64,000 bases of DNA, taken from Thermoplasmata archaeon (GTDB lineage: Archaea > Thermoplasmatota > Thermoplasmata > Lutacidiplasmatales > UBA184). The stretch covers positions 468,335 to 532,334 of the forward strand of contig JAKASQ010000001.1 in the NCBI GenBank assembly GCA_021828195.1, given 5' to 3'. The notes under the pieces are model-generated. The model worked only from the letters and a program-made list of their open reading frames with translations, did not search any database and had not been told where the DNA came from. The position numbers were made by a program, and so were the translations under genes. Positions 51,060-59,081 of the stretch are shown here, piece after piece (the stretch's first letter is position 1; each line of letters starts with the position of its first letter).

Positions 51060-52504
51060 GGGGAACCGGCTCCTGCGGCTTCAGGCGCGCCGCCTGCCCG
51101 TCGGGGCGCGGCGCGTAATCCCGACGTGGCTCTCGTTTTCGATCCGCGACGTTCGCCGTCTCCCTTTCCCTCGCCCCCAACCAGTATGCCTGCAAGTTCC
51201 CGCTGTCGTCGCAGGGAGCTGGACGTCCTCCCCGGGAACAGCGCGGATGCCACGGCTTCGAACACGACACGGTGCTGATAAAGGGCATTGGCACCGTCGC
51301 CTCCTCCGTCCGCAAAGTTCGCTTGAACGCTCGTTGAGACTAAGTGCTCCAGTTGTGGGAAGATCGAAGCGTAGAGCGGTTTCCGCTTCGCGTCTTTGGT
51401 GGAGACCCGATGCATGCTCCGTTGCCACCGTTCGAATTCCCTTGCTGCCCGCGGAACGTCGTCGGGGGAATCGGGACGGGGCACAGAGCTTTCTTGTACG
51501 TCCAGGAACTTGGCCCGGTCTGTGGCAAAGGCGACGAGCCACGTCCTTCCCACCACATCCGACACTGCTCCGTTCGTCTGATCGAGAAGGCTGAGGAGCT
51601 TAACCCCTTGGGCGGCCGCCCCTGCGGGATTGGACAACGAATCGACCGGTGTGACGACTCTCCGGTCGCGGAGCACATGGGGGTCTTCCCACGTGAACCC
51701 CCGCACCGGGGCGACGCCGGTCCGGACGAGGTGATGGATTAGCGGGGCCCGATGACCGCAGGCCGCGCAGGCGTCGATCTCCCCGCGCGGGTCGTCGATC
51801 CAAACCCGCCATGGGAGCCAGGTGAGCCCGGTCAGCACCGGGACGTCCCCTTGCGATGGCAACTTCAGCTCTGGCTGGATCCATGCCGGAGTCCCGATTT
51901 GGCCGACCGAACTCCACGAGAGCCGCAGGGTCTCTTCCAGCGTCGCGCCCACGGGAACTGCATAGACGGGAGGCTTGCCGTTGATCCCGTGGGTGAACGT
52001 CCGGCCCCAGATTGGCGTGAACGCGGGTAGCCGGATCAGACCAATCGCACAGCACGCGGGACAGAGCCCCTCGGCCCCGTCGACGGCGTGGCGAAAATGC
52101 GACGCGCTGGTCCCCGTCGGAATCTCGTGCCGGAGATAGCCGACCGGTTGGAGGTCCCTTTTCCCGGAACTACGTGTCTGGTAGAACCGTCGGTTGGGGC
52201 CGAGAAGATCGAAGCACTCCCGGTCGACATCCAACTTCCGCAAGACCTCCGCGGGGAACAACTCCCCTGCTCCTTCCGAGGCAGGGGCTCCCGGTGGATT
52301 CTCCCGGCACCAGTACAGCAGCGCCAGTAGAAGCCGGCAGATGGCGACGCGGTCGAGGGGACTGCTGGCTGCGACGCCGCGAATCCGAGGAGACTCACGG
52401 AGTGCTTCCCGAACGCCTACTTGGCGAACCTCGCCGCCGGTGCGTAACACCGGTATCCAAGGCTCGTCAAGGAGGTTGTAGCTCGCCGAAATCCCACTGG
52501 TCAT
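51056..52504 (-). CDS. cas8e: Cascade large subunit Cas8e/Cse1
   Basis: A 482-residue PAM-recognising large subunit. The N-terminus YNLLDEPWIPVLRTGGEVRQVGVREAL is diagnostic for Cse1, followed by CRLLLALLYWC, LLGPNRRFYQ and AEGLCPACCAIGLIRLPAFTPIWGR, with a second Cys pair in DACAACGH. The C-terminal four-helix bundle ends in a basic, low-complexity tail. AGGAAG precedes the ATG. It leads the cas operon; in a standard I-E locus cas3 would lie upstream, but here only a transposase remnant and an IS are found. Confidence 0.93.
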   Translation of the reverse strand: MTSGISASYNLLDEPWIPVLRTGGEVRQVGVREALRESPRIRGVAASSPLDRVAICRLLLALLYWCRENPPGAPASEGAGELFPAEVLRKLDVDRECFDLLGPNRRFYQTRSSGKRDLQPVGYLRHEIPTGTSASHFRHAVDGAEGLCPACCAIGLIRLPAFTPIWGRTFTHGINGKPPVYAVPVGATLEETLRLSWSSVGQIGTPAWIQPELKLPSQGDVPVLTGLTWLPWRVWIDDPRGEIDACAACGHRAPLIHHLVRTGVAPVRGFTWEDPHVLRDRRVVTPVDSLSNPAGAAAQGVKLLSLLDQTNGAVSDVVGRTWLVAFATDRAKFLDVQESSVPRPDSPDDVPRAAREFERWQRSMHRVSTKDAKRKPLYASIFPQLEHLVSTSVQANFADGGGDGANALYQHRVVFEAVASALFPGRTSSSLRRQRELAGILVGGEGKGDGERRGSKTRATSGLRAAPRRAGGAPEAAGAGSP

Positions 52505-52560
52505 GTCTTCCTACGAGCGCCCAGAGCTTCCACTATGGGACGGACCAGATGAACATGTCG
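52501..52560 (-). pseudogene. C-terminal remnant of an IS4/IS701-like transposase
   Basis: Read in its own frame, the sequence just before cas8e gives RHVHLVRPIVEALGARRKT and a stop at 52501. This resembles the C-terminus RLHEIIRPLVEALALPR of the nested IS transposase at 52903. It looks like the scar of an earlier insertion or deletion exactly where cas3 is usually encoded. Short, so tentative. Confidence 0.4.
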
Positions 52561-52853
52561 GCGTGAAATGGAGACCTCTGAGGGGACAGGCCGGCTCGTG
52601 AAGTCAAACCTGGTATCGGGGCGGGGATGGTCCTCGAGAGGTTGAGCGACTGCCCGTTCCCCATCCGAGGAGTTCGGTCCCGGCAGAGCGGGACAGGAGG
52701 AGAGGCTCACCCTACGTGGTGAAGGGGGACTTCGGTCACGTCCGAAATGAGCGCCTTGACCACACGACGTTCCGGGCCGTCCTAGACCTGGCCGGCCGAA
52801 CCTTTCGAGCCGGTCAAGATCCTGTAGGTTCTTCTCGCGTATGCTTCCGTCGT
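52561..52853. other. Non-coding gap upstream of cas8e
   Basis: Between the remnant and the nested IS I see no gene, no Cas3-like motif on either strand and no convincing TATA box. The cas promoter, if here, is not recognisable by eye. It may be decayed DNA left by the events that removed cas3. Confidence 0.5.
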
Positions 52854-54390
52854 CTTTCGCACAATCCGGACCCCTCCCGGACCCCCGGCAAGGGGTCTCC
52901 CGCTACCGTGGGAGCGCCAGCGCCTCCACCAGTGGTCGGATGATTTCGTGAAGTCGTGGTTCGCCCCCGAACCTTGACGAAACCTCCTCCCGCCACAGGT
53001 CTCCTCGCAACGCGGAGATCGCGTCGAGGAAGGAGGGACGCGCTTTCTTCGGATACCACGGCAGTCTCACCAGCCTCGGTTTGGGGCCCTGCGTCTCGAG
53101 ATACCACGTCCAGACCGCCGAGTAGAGCCAGAAGGCGAGCGAGGCCGCTCGCTCCGGCCCCTTGCCCTTCCAGCTCTGTGGCTCCTCCCCGCCGAGGCTC
53201 TGCTTCGCGCTCCTCAGCGTATCTTCGATCGGCCACCTTCCGAAGTAATGGCTCACCACCGCCCCGGGACTCAGGGCGAGGTCGGTGGTGAACAGGAAGT
53301 CGTCCCTCTCGCGGCCCGTCGGGTCCCGGGAAACCACGACCCGGATCGGCTGGGTCCCGCAAGTCCCATACCACAGGACGACGCGCGACAGCACGAGCCG
53401 TCGGTCGAGTCTCCCGCGTCGGTCCACGACGACGTTCTCCCACCCCTGGTGCGTCCGAGTCGCCCACGCCGTCAGCGACGGGAGCCGCTCGCCCTTCTTG
53501 CGGGGTCGGCCGTTCTGTCCCGGGCGGCGAGGCGCCGGGAAGTCGTAGAGCGCGGCGTCGCGACGAATCCGCGAGGTGACTGCGGTGCGGGAGAGTTCGG
53601 CCCCCGCCAGAGGCGAGTAGGCCCCGTCGGCGATGAGATGGAGCTCCCGGTCCGGGTGCCGCTCGGCGAGCCGTCGGACCGAACGGGCGCCGAGTTCGGG
53701 GAGGGTCGTACCACCCTTGCGGTGGAGGTGGACGGCGAGGGGAAGGGCGAGCGGTTCGCCGCCCCAGGGCGGCCGCACCCGAAGGGCGAGGACGAGGAGG
53801 TTGAGACCGCGGTCGTAGACGACGGAGCTCTTCGAGGAACGGACGGCGTCGCGGAAGAGGCCGGCGTCCTCGACCTTCCGTCCCCGACGGTGGAAGAGGG
53901 TGTCATCGAGGAGGAGGTCGATGCGCGCCTCGGAGGCGAAGAGGCCGATCAGGAAGGGCGGTGTGGTCCCAGAGCTCGTCGAGGGACCAGGCGGCCGCCC
54001 GAACGAGGCGATGGTAGGCGTCGTGGGGTCGGCGATGGAGGAGGCCTCCCCCACGAATCATCCCCGTGACCGTGCGACGGGCCGGGCAGAGAATCCAGGC
54101 GGTGGCGAGCTCGCGGAAGAGGGCCGCCGCCGGGGTGGTAAACACCTCGGCGAAGAGGTCGAGGAGGGTGGCCCAGAGGGCCACGGAGGCCGAGACCGAG
54201 TGGACCGATGCGTTCTTGGGACGGCGTGCTCCCGGGTCGGTTGCAGCCGCAAGGCTGCCCCCGATGGCGTGTTGCTTCACACCGACTCGTCTCGGGGTCA
54301 CTATCAATTCGAGGGGGTTCCACTGGCAATCCCCGGGCAGACAAGCGGCTCATGAGGACTGGCTCAGCCGGGGCTCAAAATGTGCGAAAG
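52854..54390 (-). mobile_element. Nested insertion sequence (IS701/IS4-like)
   Basis: Short inverted ends CTTTCGCACA (52854-52863) and TGTGCGAAAG (54381-54390) bracket a frameshifted DDE transposase. No target duplication is clear next to these ends. Ends and transposase differ from those of the 12.2-kb element, so this is a later, independent insertion within it. Confidence 0.7.
52903..54307 (-). pseudogene. Frameshifted DDE transposase of the nested IS
   Basis: The upstream frame (54307 to about 53960) reads LFAEVFTTPAAALFRELATAWILCPARRTVTGMIRGGGL and RAAAWSLDELWDH, the usual N-terminal domain. The downstream frame (about 53975 to 52903) continues with RIDLLLDDTLFHRRGRK (first Asp), LIADGAYSPL (second Asp) and YFGRWPIEDTLRSAKQSLGG (Glu). 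The two parts are joined only by a +1 shift near 53950-53975. No obvious programmed site, so probably inactive or a base-call error. Confidence 0.8.
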
Positions 54391-54477
54391 TCGACAGACT
54401 GAGCTGCTTCACTAACGGGCGGTCCTCGTGAACCGTAGCCTCGCCTCTCCGCTCGCAAAGCAGAGGTCGGGCTAACG

Positions 54478-54503
54478 CGAGAGAGCCTTTCGAGAGAGCC
54501 TTT
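54478..54503. repeat. Tandem duplication of 13 bases
   Basis: CGAGAGAGCCTTT occurs twice head to tail, upstream of the cargo-gene promoter. It may be simple slippage or a binding site pair. Confidence 0.6.
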
Positions 54504-54527
54504 CGACACAAAGCTCCAGTCGAGGTT

Positions 54528-54575
54528 CAAATTAAATAAGGGCCCCGGTGTTCTCATTGGCCGAAGCTTTAAGTG
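54528..54575 (+). promoter_or_regulatory. Promoter of the two cargo genes
   Basis: Two candidate TATA boxes are present: AAATTAAATAAG at about 54528-54539 and CTTTAAG at about 54567-54573. The second is about 30 bases before ATG 54601, suiting a leaderless mRNA. Confidence 0.45.
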
Positions 54576-54600
54576 GGTGTGGCTTTCCCCAGGAACGAGC

Positions 54601-54801
54601 ATGGACGAAAAGTACTCCGACATTCGCATCCGCAAGGTGAAGATTCTCCGCGGGCGCGCTCGTGAGGCGGCCGACAATGCCGGTGCCGCGGACGACGACC
54701 TGGTCATTTTGAAGACCTCTGAGTACCACTCCCAGCCTACGTACGTCGCCGAGAAGATCGAAGGAGACCCCACTGGCTTCTTGCTCAGGCCCAAAAAGTA
54801 A
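54601..54801 (+). CDS. Transposon cargo: 66-residue unknown protein
   Basis: A small protein starting MDEKYSDIRIRKVKILRGRAREAADNAG and ending GDPTGFLLRPKK. Mixed charged, no Cys, no membrane segment. The first 25 residues could form a DNA-binding or partner-binding element. It is followed after 23 bases by a second gene with its own GGGAG ribosome binding site, so a two-gene operon is likely. A toxin-antitoxin, accessory CRISPR or transposition role are all possible; none can be shown. Confidence 0.65.
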   Translation: MDEKYSDIRIRKVKILRGRAREAADNAGAADDDLVILKTSEYHSQPTYVAEKIEGDPTGFLLRPKK

Positions 54802-54824
54802 CGGACGACGCGGGAGTGTCGTCG

Positions 54825-55421
54825 ATGGGCGATTCAACTCATTCAGACGGAGGACGGACCCTTATCCTGATCCTGCCCAAAACGTTTTTTGACCAGAGTT
54901 TCCTCCTTCCATTCGATAATAGTCCATCCGGATTCAAGGTGACCAACTCATATCGCTTCATCGCAAATACCCTCATCGAGGTCACGGCAGGCCTCCCGGA
55001 GAACACGGTAATGGCGGCAACCTCGTTGTCCGCTTTTGACTCGTTTGGTAAAGAGCTGGAGAAGAAATCGTTGGCGACGGAAGCCAAGGAGGTCTTGGCC
55101 CTCTTTCGAAACATGGTGGTCATCGTGCCAACCGAAAGCATGAACGCCCTCAACGAGGTGGATTCCATGATTGCCCTCGCCGACCGGATGGGGACGACCT
55201 CTTGTCTCGATCCGGTGATTGTTATCCACCCCAAGAGTGCGGAGAAGTACCGGAGGGCGATTGCGTCCTACTACGGGACTCCCGCGGGGAAGCCTAGGCC
55301 ATCTGCCCAGACTTTCCGAGTCCTAGAGCCGGCCGAGGCGAAAGTTCTGCTTGAGGTGACGTTTCCTGAGGAGACTCGCATCGTTCTCACGAGGACCGCC
55401 GCACCATTCAACATCTTTTAG
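54825..55421 (+). CDS. Transposon cargo: 198-residue unknown protein
   Basis: Starts MGDSTHSDGGRTLILILPKTFFDQSFLLPFDN (ATG 54825 with GGGAG upstream; GTG 54816 is possible). Alternating strands and helices (NTVMAATSLSAFDSFGKELEKKSLATEAKEVLALFRNMVVIVPTESMN, CLDPVIVIHPKSAEKYRRAIASYYG) look like an alpha/beta globular domain. I cannot assign a family. G+C is lower than in host genes, consistent with foreign origin. It is the last gene before the right end of the element. Confidence 0.7.
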   Translation: MGDSTHSDGGRTLILILPKTFFDQSFLLPFDNSPSGFKVTNSYRFIANTLIEVTAGLPENTVMAATSLSAFDSFGKELEKKSLATEAKEVLALFRNMVVIVPTESMNALNEVDSMIALADRMGTTSCLDPVIVIHPKSAEKYRRAIASYYGTPAGKPRPSAQTFRVLEPAEAKVLLEVTFPEETRIVLTRTAAPFNIF

Positions 55422-55577
55422 TTCGCCGTGATCTACTTGATGGGTCCCTTTCATGCTCCTCGTCGCATCGGCCCACAAGTCGTAGGGACCGCCCCTCGGT
55501 CTCGCTCCTCAACTGTCACTCCCGGTCAGGGCCGAGGCTCATCCGCCGATTTGTTACCGAACCACAGGTGGGGGTCG

Positions 55578-55638
55578 ATTCTCCTACATTCGGCTCAAGC
55601 CCGGATCGATTCTCCTACTGACGAGAGATTGTCCTACA
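55578..55638. repeat. Right subterminal motifs (3 copies)
   Basis: GATTCTCCTAC at 55578-55588 and 55609-55619, and GATTGTCCTAC at 55628-55638, the last being part of the terminal repeat. Same motif family as at the left end. Confidence 0.75.
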
Positions 55639-55644
55639 AAGCCG
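55619..55644 (-). repeat. Right terminal inverted repeat
   Basis: Reverse complement begins GGCTTTGTAGGACAAT; it matches the left end at 22 of 26 positions. Confidence 0.88.
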
Positions 55645-55653
55645 CCTCGTCTT
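55645..55653. repeat. Right copy of 9-bp target-site duplication
   Basis: GCCTCGTCT, identical to 43424-43432. Confidence 0.9.
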
Positions 55654-55694
55654 CGTCAATACCGGCGCGCTCGTCACCGTCGCAGCGCCCGGGG

Positions 55695-56231
55695 CTACCC
55701 GACCGCTCGGAACCGGTAGAACGATCGCCCGTCGGCCAGCGGGTAGGACTCGAGGCGGACCTCGTCGCCGATCTTCAAGGCCGTCCACGGCCGGCCCACG
55801 ATCCGGCCGAAGAGGCGCAGGGGAGAGCCGGCAAGATCGACCAGGCCGACGGCGAAAGGCACGTCGGCCTCCATCCCGAGGGGCGCCCCGCCCAGCACCG
55901 CGCTGAACGCATAGATCCGTCCGTGCTCGGGCAGATCGATCCACTCGAGCTCTTCCCCATGGCAAATCGGACACGCGACGCGCGGTGGCCAGTGGACTTC
56001 ACCGTCCCGGGGACAGCATGTGGTCGAGACACGGCCTTCCTTGAGCCGGTCGTAGAACCGCGACAGCCGAGTCTGTCCGGCGCCTTGGAGCGGGAAGAAG
56101 TCCAGAAGGAAGGGAGGCGAAGGCGCCACCACCACCTTCGGGCGCGGCCGCTCCGAGGGGACCGACGTGGGCGGTGCGGGAGCGACGGTCACCCGGGGGC
56201 GCTTACGGCCGGGGGGCGCGGGTTCGCTCAT
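55695..56231 (-). CDS. DUF35 OB-fold/zinc-ribbon protein (thiolase partner)
   Basis: A 178-residue protein: a Pro-rich N-terminus (about 1-45), then a helical hook, a rubredoxin-like zinc ribbon with CCPRDGEVHWPPRVACPICHGEELEW, and an OB fold (GRIYAFSAVLGGAPLGMEADVPFAVGLVDLAG). DUF35 proteins bridge acetoacetyl-CoA thiolase and HMG-CoA synthase in the archaeal mevalonate pathway, passing the CoA intermediate. Its start overlaps the thiolase stop by four bases, supporting that role. HMG-CoA synthase is not in the window. Last gene of the leu-thiolase operon. Confidence 0.88.
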   Translation of the reverse strand: MSEPAPPGRKRPRVTVAPAPPTSVPSERPRPKVVVAPSPPFLLDFFPLQGAGQTRLSRFYDRLKEGRVSTTCCPRDGEVHWPPRVACPICHGEELEWIDLPEHGRIYAFSAVLGGAPLGMEADVPFAVGLVDLAGSPLRLFGRIVGRPWTALKIGDEVRLESYPLADGRSFYRFRAVG

Positions 56232-57409
56232 CGCCCGCCACCTCCTTCGTAGACCATCACGGAATGCACGTTGGCGCTGCCCGAGAGATTATGGACGAGC
56301 GCGAAGCGAGGATCGGGGACCTGACGCGCTGCCGGGACGACTCCCGCAAACTGTTGGAAGACCTCGACGGCTTGCGCGATCCCCGTCGCCCCGAGCGGGT
56401 GGCCGCATCCGAGAAGCCCCCCTCGCGGGTTGATCACGATATCACCACCGAGATCGCTCCGCCCCTCAAGCGCGTACGATCCTCCCTCGCCCGGCGGGCA
56501 CAGACCGAGCGCCTCGTACTCGACGATCTCCGAGATGGTGAAGCAGTCGTGGATCTCGGCAAAGTCGATGTCCTGGATGGTGAGATTGGCCCGGCCGAGC
56601 GCCTCGCCGGCGGCTCGTGTCAGACCGGGCCACTGCGTCAGCGACCCCGCGTGGGCGAGGTTGTGGAAATCAGAGTACTGACCGGTCCCCCGAATCCATG
56701 CTGGACGATCGGTGAAGCGGCGAACGAACTCTTCCCCGGCCACGACCACGGCCGCCGCACCATCGGTCATCGAAGAACAGTCTCCCAGCCGTAGCGGGGG
56801 CGCGACCACCGGAAGGCCAAGTAGCTTCTCGGACGAGAACGTCTTGGCGTAGAACTGCGCGGTCGGGTTCGTATTCGCGAACCGGTGGTTCTTCTCGGAG
56901 ACCCGCGCCAACGCTTCCGTCGTCGTCCCGTGCTCGAGCATATGGCGCTGGGCCACCATCGCGAAGAACGGTGGCGCGGTCGCTCCGTGCGGCCCGTCCC
57001 ACGCCCGGTCCATCACGCATCCCATCGAACTGTTCGCCTCGGCCATCGACGGCAGGTTCATCTTCTCCACACCGACCGCGACGGCCACGTCGGAAAGCCC
57101 GGCCGCGATCGCGGCGTAGGCCGAACGGATCGCGGACTGACCGGAAGCGCACGCGAGCTCGGTGCGCTGCAGGATGCGATGCGGCCGAAGACCCATCTGC
57201 TCGGCGGCGAGCGGCGCCACATGCGACTGGAATGCGAAACGCTCGGGCTCCGCGGAACCCACGAATAGGGAGTCGACGTCCTCGGCCCGCAACGCAGGCA
57301 CCGCGCGGAAGAGCGCGGCCCCCACCTCCTGAGCGAGTTCCGACCACGTGGTAGGGCGCACCCCGAAGGGTGTGGTCGCACCTCCCACGATCGCCACGCG
57401 CCGGCTCAT
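56228..57409 (-). CDS. Thiolase (acetyl-CoA acetyltransferase/SCP-x type)
   Basis: A 393-residue thiolase-fold enzyme. Nucleophile Cys87 is in TELACASGQSAIRSAY; the C-terminal catalytic region has DFAEIHDCFTISE and NPRGGLLGCGHPLGATG, including the GHP His and second Cys. This is the archaeal type that works with a DUF35 protein, encoded next to it, to make acetoacetyl-CoA for isoprenoids. The start overlaps the leuB-like stop (ATGA). Confidence 0.9.
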   Translation of the reverse strand: MSRRVAIVGGATTPFGVRPTTWSELAQEVGAALFRAVPALRAEDVDSLFVGSAEPERFAFQSHVAPLAAEQMGLRPHRILQRTELACASGQSAIRSAYAAIAAGLSDVAVAVGVEKMNLPSMAEANSSMGCVMDRAWDGPHGATAPPFFAMVAQRHMLEHGTTTEALARVSEKNHRFANTNPTAQFYAKTFSSEKLLGLPVVAPPLRLGDCSSMTDGAAAVVVAGEEFVRRFTDRPAWIRGTGQYSDFHNLAHAGSLTQWPGLTRAAGEALGRANLTIQDIDFAEIHDCFTISEIVEYEALGLCPPGEGGSYALEGRSDLGGDIVINPRGGLLGCGHPLGATGIAQAVEVFQQFAGVVPAARQVPDPRFALVHNLSGSANVHSVMVYEGGGGR

Positions 57410-58539
57410 CGTCGCTCTCCCCGCAGCGCCTCGACCACGCGGTCCCCGGCATCGGAGGTGGTGGCCGTGCCTCCTTGATCATACGTGCGCGCGCTCCCGC
57501 GCTCCAAGACGCCGGCAATCGCTCGCTCGAGGCGCTCGGCCTGGGCGGTGAGGAGGCGATCGCTGTTCCGGTCGGCGAGCCAGCGCAACATCATCTCCAC
57601 CGCGAAGAACGTCGCGAACGGGTTGACCTGGTTCTTCCCCGCGTACTTCGGCGCGCTTCCGTGGACCGGCTCGAACATCGCATGGTCGTCACCGATGTTT
57701 CCCCCGGCGGCGAACCCCATGCCCCCCTGCAACACCGAGGCGAGATCCGTAATGATGTCCCCCATCATGTTCGTGGCGACGACCACGTCGTAGTGCTCGG
57801 GGTTCCGCACGAGCCACTGGGTGAAGGCATCGACGTACGCGTAGTCCCGACTGATCGTGGGGAAGTCCGACGCGACACGGTCGTAGGTCTCCCGGAAGAA
57901 GCGGCAACCCTCCATCACGTTCGACTTGTCCACGCAGGTGACCCGTCGAACCCCGTCCTCCGGAGCGCCCCGGTCGCGGCGCTGGGCAGTCTCGAAGGCC
58001 CGTCGAAGGATCCGCTCGGAGCCCTTGCGGGTGATCACTCGGGAGTCGATCGTCAGTTCGGTCTCGCCGGCCCGTGCGAGCCGACCGTGGAAGGGCGCGT
58101 AGAGGTCCTCGGTGTTCTCTCGCACGATCACCATGTCGACCTTCGCCGGGGACCAGATCGTGCGGTACTCGCCACTGATCCGGTGGGTGACCCCCGGGTA
58201 GAGCCGGCAGGGCCGGACGTTCGCATATAGATCGAGCCGAGAGCGCAGACCCAGTACGAGCGCCGCGCCGGCGATGTCACCGTTCGGGAGAGAGATCCCC
58301 GGCCAGCCGACTGCGCCGAGGAGGATCGCGTCCGCGGCGTGGGCCGCCGCCTCGGCCTCGGGCTCCCACTCCCGTCCGGTACGTTGGTAGTACTGGGCCC
58401 CTCCGGGGTGCTCGGAGATCGTCCACTTCGGCGCACCGGTCTCCGCCAGCGCGTCCAGGACACGCCTCCCCTGGGCGATGACCTCCGGGCCCGTGCCGTC
58501 CCCGGGAAGCGCGACGATGTCGTAGCCGCTCGTCCTCAT
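57406..58539 (-). CDS. Isocitrate/isopropylmalate dehydrogenase family (LeuB-like)
   Basis: A 377-residue beta-decarboxylating dehydrogenase. DIVALPGDGTGPEVIAQG opens the fold; DMVIVRENTEDLYAP is the substrate loop; the Tyr/Lys pair and NMMGDIITDLASVLQGGMGFAAGGNIGDDHAMFEPVHGSAPKYAGKNQVNPFA is the metal and NAD part of the family signature. It could be 3-isopropylmalate or homoisocitrate dehydrogenase; the adjacent genes do not decide between them. The ATG overlaps the leuD stop. Confidence 0.85.
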   Translation of the reverse strand: MRTSGYDIVALPGDGTGPEVIAQGRRVLDALAETGAPKWTISEHPGGAQYYQRTGREWEPEAEAAAHAADAILLGAVGWPGISLPNGDIAGAALVLGLRSRLDLYANVRPCRLYPGVTHRISGEYRTIWSPAKVDMVIVRENTEDLYAPFHGRLARAGETELTIDSRVITRKGSERILRRAFETAQRRDRGAPEDGVRRVTCVDKSNVMEGCRFFRETYDRVASDFPTISRDYAYVDAFTQWLVRNPEHYDVVVATNMMGDIITDLASVLQGGMGFAAGGNIGDDHAMFEPVHGSAPKYAGKNQVNPFATFFAVEMMLRWLADRNSDRLLTAQAERLERAIAGVLERGSARTYDQGGTATTSDAGDRVVEALRGERR

Positions 58540-59066
58540 GCCCGGGGGGTCCCGGCGGCGGCCTTGCGCTGCGCGAGCTCGACCTTCACCTTCTCGACGA
58601 GACCGCCGGCCTCGAGGAGATCGAGGAGGTGGTGAGGGATAGGAGGGAAGGTGATCGAGCGATTCGTCCCTAGGTTCGTGATCCGGCCCGCCCGCATCTC
58701 GATCCGGGCGGTATCGCCCATCTCGAACAACGCGCGGACGCCCCGGGCCTCGATCGTCGGGATGCCGAGATTGATCGAGTTGCGATAGAAGATGCGGGCG
58801 AACGAGTCGGCGACGATCGCTCCGATCCCCACGGCCTTGAGCGCGGCCGGCGCATGCTCCCGGCTCGAGCCGGAGCCGAAGTTCTCGTCCGCAATGAGGA
58901 TGTCCCCGGGTCGAGCGCCGGCGGCGAACTCGGGAAGGCCGATCTCGAGCACGTGCTTCTTCAGTTCTTGCGGATCGATAATCGTGAGATACTTTCCCGA
59001 GATGATCTGATCGGTGTCCATGTCGCGCCCAAGCGTCCAGACCCGCCCCTCGATGAGGTCCTTCAT
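58536..59066 (-). CDS. leuD: Aconitase-family small subunit (LeuD-like)
   Basis: A 176-residue swivel domain protein. RVWTLGRDMDTDQIISGKYL and ENFGSGSSREHAPAALKAVGIGAIVADSFARIFYRNSINLGIP match the isopropylmalate/homoaconitate isomerase small subunit. I prefer ATG 59066 (MKDLIEGRVW, like known LeuD) because GGCGGGG then has proper spacing; ATG 59075 is possible. It pairs with the large subunit just upstream. Confidence 0.88.
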   Translation of the reverse strand: MKDLIEGRVWTLGRDMDTDQIISGKYLTIIDPQELKKHVLEIGLPEFAAGARPGDILIADENFGSGSSREHAPAALKAVGIGAIVADSFARIFYRNSINLGIPTIEARGVRALFEMGDTARIEMRAGRITNLGTNRSITFPPIPHHLLDLLEAGGLVEKVKVELAQRKAAAGTPRA

Positions 59067-59081
59067 CGTGTCCATCCCCGC

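Larger units (their letters stand above)
43433..55644. mobile_element. 12.2-kb transposon carrying a type I-E Cas5-HNH CRISPR-Cas system
   Basis: The edges are defined by terminal inverted repeats beginning GGCTTTGTAGGA on each end and by exact 9-bp flanking duplications. Contents from left: SWIM/DDE transposase (minus strand, ending 38 bases inside the element), AbrB-like gene, CRISPR array, cas2-cas1-cas6e-cas5e/HNH-cas7e-cse2-cas8e, a nested IS of a different family, and two unknown genes. No second copy of the terminal repeat occurs near 45.1-45.3 kb, so the transposase is not a separate short IS; its only matching right end is at 55644. It is inserted between the DUF35 gene and aglB. Confidence 0.88.
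55422..55694. other. Non-coding: right end of transposon and junction
   Basis: No gene seen. Holds the right subterminal motifs, the right terminal repeat, the right target duplication and about 40 bases of host DNA before the DUF35 stop codon. Confidence 0.7.

Noticed and set aside
52840..54400. Target-site duplication for the nested IS
   Set aside because: The bases next to CTTTCGCACA and TGTGCGAAAG do not give a convincing direct repeat; only TCG-like partial matches.
51056..55421. A Cas3 helicase or HD nuclease hidden in the element
   Set aside because: No HD, Walker A or DEAH-type motif seen in any frame beside the cas operon; the two cargo proteins do not resemble Cas3.
43433..55644. 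A CRISPR-associated (RNA-guided) transposon of Tn7 type
   Set aside because: No TnsA, TnsB, TnsC or TniQ-like protein; the transposase is an IS4/IS5-type DDE enzyme, and the Cascade has cas1, cas2 and a nuclease, unlike guided-transposition systems.
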